This document shows, in pieces, positions 61,676-64,000 of a DNA stretch of 64,000 nucleotides (the stretch's first letter is position 1; every line of letters begins with the position of its first letter). Source of the DNA: Bacillota bacterium. Its GTDB lineage: Bacteria > Bacillota > Clostridia > Lachnospirales > Lachnospiraceae. The position numbers and the translations under genes are program-made. The notes under the pieces are model-generated. The model saw nothing but the letters and a program-made list of their open reading frames with translations, made no database searches and was not told the DNA's origin. Location of the stretch: NCBI GenBank assembly GCA_023437715.1, contig JAEZFK010000021.1:1-64000 (forward strand), written 5' to 3'.

Positions 61676-63226
61676 TCAACTCTGTGAGCTCTTATCTCCC
61701 TTGAGCACATGTGCTCCCAAAAGAAATACCAGATAAACTCCGCTCAATCCGGTAATATGAATTGCCGTTTTTATAAAGAGAGGCATCCCTGCAAAGGGAT
61801 CTGCAACAGAGGCTGCAGCAAAATAAATTCCGATTGCCAGTATCATCAGCGCTGCCGGCTTCATAATCATATCCCAGGCATTCCAGATAAAATCCACTCT
61901 CTTTCGAAGGGACCCTACGTGCAGCAGGGCCAAAAGCAGCTCACTTGCCAGCATCCCCACCAGATAGGCATGGATTCCAAATCTTGGAATTCCCAGAAGC
62001 ACGAAGCCCAGACGGACTACCAGGGCAGCCGCATTCTGCATAAAGGTGACGGAGGTTTTCCCCAGCCCGTTTAAAATGCTTCCCATGGTGGTTGCCATAT
62101 AGAGAAAGGGGCAGAGCCAGGCCAAAATATTCATATATGTACCTGCGGATTCGTCCTTAAATACGCTGACTCCCAGATCGCTTCCAAACAAGATGAAAAT
62201 CCCGATGCACAAAATCCCCACATACATGCAGTACCGCAGGGACATGGAGATGGCGGCTCCGATCTTCCGCTCATTTCCCTCCGACTGGGCCTTTGCCACC
62301 GTGGGCAGTAAAAGTACGGCCAGTGAATTAAAGATGGTGGACGGAAACAAAATAAAGGGAAGAGCCATTCCCGTAAGAACTCCGTATACGGAAAATGCTT
62401 CCGAGCTGGTAAGTCCCGACATCTGCAGCCTGCTGGGAATCAGAATGGCTTCTGCGCTTGCCAGGATATTTAAAACCAGACGGTTTCCCATAAGAGGCAG
62501 GGCCAGCTGCATGAGCCCGGGAGCTGTTTCCCGGAAGGCGCTCTTTTCCGCCTTAAATCCGGCAGGCATTTTCGGCGGAAAAAATTGATAGGCCACCACC
62601 GTATAAAGGGAGGAAGCTGCCTCACCGACCAAATGGCCCATGACCGCCAGCTGTACCGTGATTTCCATTCCCGCTTCTATCATAATGTCCGCGATTAAAA
62701 ATACCGCTCCGATCCGGATTGCCTGTTCCATAACCTGTGCGGAGGCCGGAACCTGAGGGCGCTGCATCCCGTAATAATATCCGTTGATGCAGGCATGAAT
62801 GGCCGAACAGGGGATGGAAACTGCGATGAATGTAAGGAGAGGGGCGCACCTGGGCTCCATGAGTACATAGGTAGCCAGAAAATCCTTAAAATAGATGATT
62901 CCATATGCCAGAACGATGGAAATAGCCACTGAAATCATAAGACCGGTCCGGAAAATGGAGCGGCCCTTTTTCATATGAGCGGCTACAGACTGTGATATGG
63001 CGGTCTGAATGGACCCGGCGCACAGGGCAAAGCAGATCCCGAATACCGGATGGACCAGCTGGAAAACCCCTAAGCCTTCGGCGCCGATGGTCCGGGAAAG
63101 AAAGATTCGATAAAAGAACCCCAGCACACGGGTGATGAGCCCGGCGGAGGTGAGGAGGAGAGTGCCGGCCAGCAGGGCCTGCTTTCCCGGCGAAAGTTTT
63201 TGTGGAAGCTTCAGAGAATCATTCAT
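61676..63226 (-). CDS. SpoVB/MOP-superfamily flippase
   Basis: A 516-residue polytopic membrane protein with ~13-14 hydrophobic segments, of the MATE-like oligosaccharidyl-lipid flippase family. The beginning GLITRVLGFFYRIFLSRTIGAEGLGVFQLV is typical of SpoVB and related lipid flippases, which act in spore cortex or wall synthesis. AGGAGATTTC precedes the ATG on the minus strand. The specific substrate (lipid II, other lipid-linked sugars) cannot be told. Transcribed alone, away from the cysteine desulfurase. Confidence 0.85.
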   Translation of the reverse strand: MNDSLKLPQKLSPGKQALLAGTLLLTSAGLITRVLGFFYRIFLSRTIGAEGLGVFQLVHPVFGICFALCAGSIQTAISQSVAAHMKKGRSIFRTGLMISVAISIVLAYGIIYFKDFLATYVLMEPRCAPLLTFIAVSIPCSAIHACINGYYYGMQRPQVPASAQVMEQAIRIGAVFLIADIMIEAGMEITVQLAVMGHLVGEAASSLYTVVAYQFFPPKMPAGFKAEKSAFRETAPGLMQLALPLMGNRLVLNILASAEAILIPSRLQMSGLTSSEAFSVYGVLTGMALPFILFPSTIFNSLAVLLLPTVAKAQSEGNERKIGAAISMSLRYCMYVGILCIGIFILFGSDLGVSVFKDESAGTYMNILAWLCPFLYMATTMGSILNGLGKTSVTFMQNAAALVVRLGFVLLGIPRFGIHAYLVGMLASELLLALLHVGSLRKRVDFIWNAWDMIMKPAALMILAIGIYFAAASVADPFAGMPLFIKTAIHITGLSGVYLVFLLGAHVLKGDKSSQS

Positions 63227-63431
63227 GAAATCTCCTGAAAAAGAGAATTATTATAAATATATGGATGCCTTTTCTCCTTCATGACAGCAGCGGCCTATGA
63301 ATCAGTCTTAAGAGATTTGATTTCCTTTTAAATAACCATGAAACTGGATACACTTATTTTCGGCGGCATTTAATAAGATATACACATGATCAAATACCGG
63401 AGGACAGAAGTTATAATGAGAATCATTCCTA

Positions 63432-63459
63432 TTGAAATTCTATGAAATCTGTGTATAAT
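63432..63459 (+). promoter_or_regulatory. Promoter of the cysteine desulfurase gene
   Basis: TTGAAA at 63432-63437 and TATAAT at 63454-63459 with a 16-base spacer, 56 bases before the start codon. The rest of the 290-base gap to the flippase gene shows nothing definite. Confidence 0.75.
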
Positions 63460-63515
63460 AGAAAATGTAGATGAAGCTTTTAACTTTAGGACTACAGAAA
63501 GGCGGAACTAACAAA

Positions 63516-64000
63516 ATGAAACAACTGATTTATCTTGACAATGCAGCGACCACTCAGACACGGTCAGAGGTCGTGGAAGCCATGCTGCCCTATTTCACAG
63601 AAATGTATGGCAATCCATCCTCTGTGTATGAGTTTTCCAATCTCTCAAAAAAGGCCATTACAGGAGCCAGAGAGAATATTGCCAATGCACTGGGGGCAAA
63701 AGCCACCGAGATTTATTTCACGGCAGGCGGCTCTGAGTCCGACAACTGGGCTCTGATCGCAACGGCGGAGGCCTATGCTTCAAAAGGAAAACACATCATC
63801 ACCAGCAAGATCGAGCATCATGCTGTGCTTCATACCTGCGAATATTTAGAGAAGCGCGGCTTTGAAGTAACCTATTTAAATGTGGATGAAAACGGGGTCA
63901 TAAAGCTTGATGAGCTTAAGAAAGCCATCCGGCCGGATACCATCCTGATTTCCATCATGTTCGCCAATAACGAGATCGGGACCATTGAACCGATTAAGGA
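63516..64000 (+). CDS. Cysteine desulfurase, NifS/IscS family (runs off the window)
   Basis: The first 161 codons of a PLP-dependent cysteine desulfurase, which takes sulfur from cysteine for iron-sulfur cluster or thio-cofactor synthesis. The start MKQLIYLDNAATTQTRSEVV is the classic family opening; EIYFTAGGSESDNWAL and the SKIEHHAVLHTCEYLEKRG stretch (His stacking on PLP) and ISIMFANNEIGTIEPI follow in order. The PLP Lys and active-site Cys loop are beyond the window. AAAGGCGG lies 12 bases before the ATG. Confidence 0.95.
   Translation, partial: MKQLIYLDNAATTQTRSEVVEAMLPYFTEMYGNPSSVYEFSNLSKKAITGARENIANALGAKATEIYFTAGGSESDNWALIATAEAYASKGKHIITSKIEHHAVLHTCEYLEKRGFEVTYLNVDENGVIKLDELKKAIRPDTILISIMFANNEIGTIEPIK

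Overview
The window looks like the chromosome of a Lachnospiraceae-type Clostridium (Lacrimispora, Enterocloster or Hungatella-like; this is inference). The reasons are AGGAGG ribosome sites with occasional GTG/TTG starts, a SpoVB-like flippase, a Clostridium-type FeoB, YesMN regulation of sugar ABC operons, many GH43/GH18 enzymes, and IS200 and serine-recombinase elements typical of gut Firmicutes. No rRNA, tRNA or CRISPR array was recognised.

Positions 1 to about 25,450 are a mobile island. Its right end carries an intact large serine recombinase (23773-25398). Directly after it comes a feoB gene that has lost its N-terminal two thirds, so the island appears to sit inside feoB; its left end lies outside the window. 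From left to right the island holds: (a) two small unknown genes and a strongly folding candidate RNA (943-1105); (b) a decayed transglutaminase-like gene; (c) a small RiPP cluster with a PqqD-like recognition protein, a radical SAM/SPASM maturase, a Cys4 protein and a previously unlisted 41-residue candidate precursor (3338-3463), bracketed by two copies of a ~95 bp promoter-like segment; (d) a compact 17 kb set of mostly overlapping genes (3819-21247); (e) remnants of two other serine recombinases and a decayed AAA-ATPase/PD-(D/E)XK gene.

Block (d) is the most unusual part. It encodes a HerA/DUF87 motor, a coiled-coil protein, a coiled-coil protein ending in a papain-fold (Tox-PL-like) domain with a small partner, an EssC-like FtsK motor with an S1-like N-terminus, a small two-helix membrane protein, three unknown proteins, an NrdG-like radical SAM protein with no glycyl-radical partner, a Ser/Thr kinase, an FHA protein, a Clp-type AAA+ unfoldase and zinc-ribbon proteins. 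Kinase, FHA and Clp recall type VI secretion regulation; the FtsK motor and coiled-coil cargo recall type VII secretion. I know of no characterised system with this combination. I infer a phosphorylation-controlled, motor-driven toxin or conflict system.

From 25.4 to 31 kb is ordinary chromosome: the feoB remnant, an HMA-like protein, bacteriohemerythrin, and an rluF-ligA-metA operon behind a near-consensus promoter. From 31 to 36.8 kb is an AT-rich accessory patch with decayed mobile-element genes, a methyltransferase, a GNAT, a frameshifted IS200 element, a CPBP protease and a LysM-GH18 protein. From 36.9 to 40.3 kb are a nitroreductase, a secreted GH18 chitinase and a beta-lactamase-fold hydrolase.

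Positions 40.3-61.2 kb form a polysaccharide-use region. A membrane AraC sensor diverges from operon 1 (binding protein, two permeases, two GH43 enzymes, an SGNH esterase, an ABC exporter). Operon 2 has a second binding protein, two permeases, a YesM/YesN two-component pair and a heparinase II/III-type lyase. Together they would import and break down decorated hemicellulose or pectin-like oligosaccharides. The window ends with a Mop protein, a SpoVB-like flippase and the start of a NifS/IscS cysteine desulfurase.
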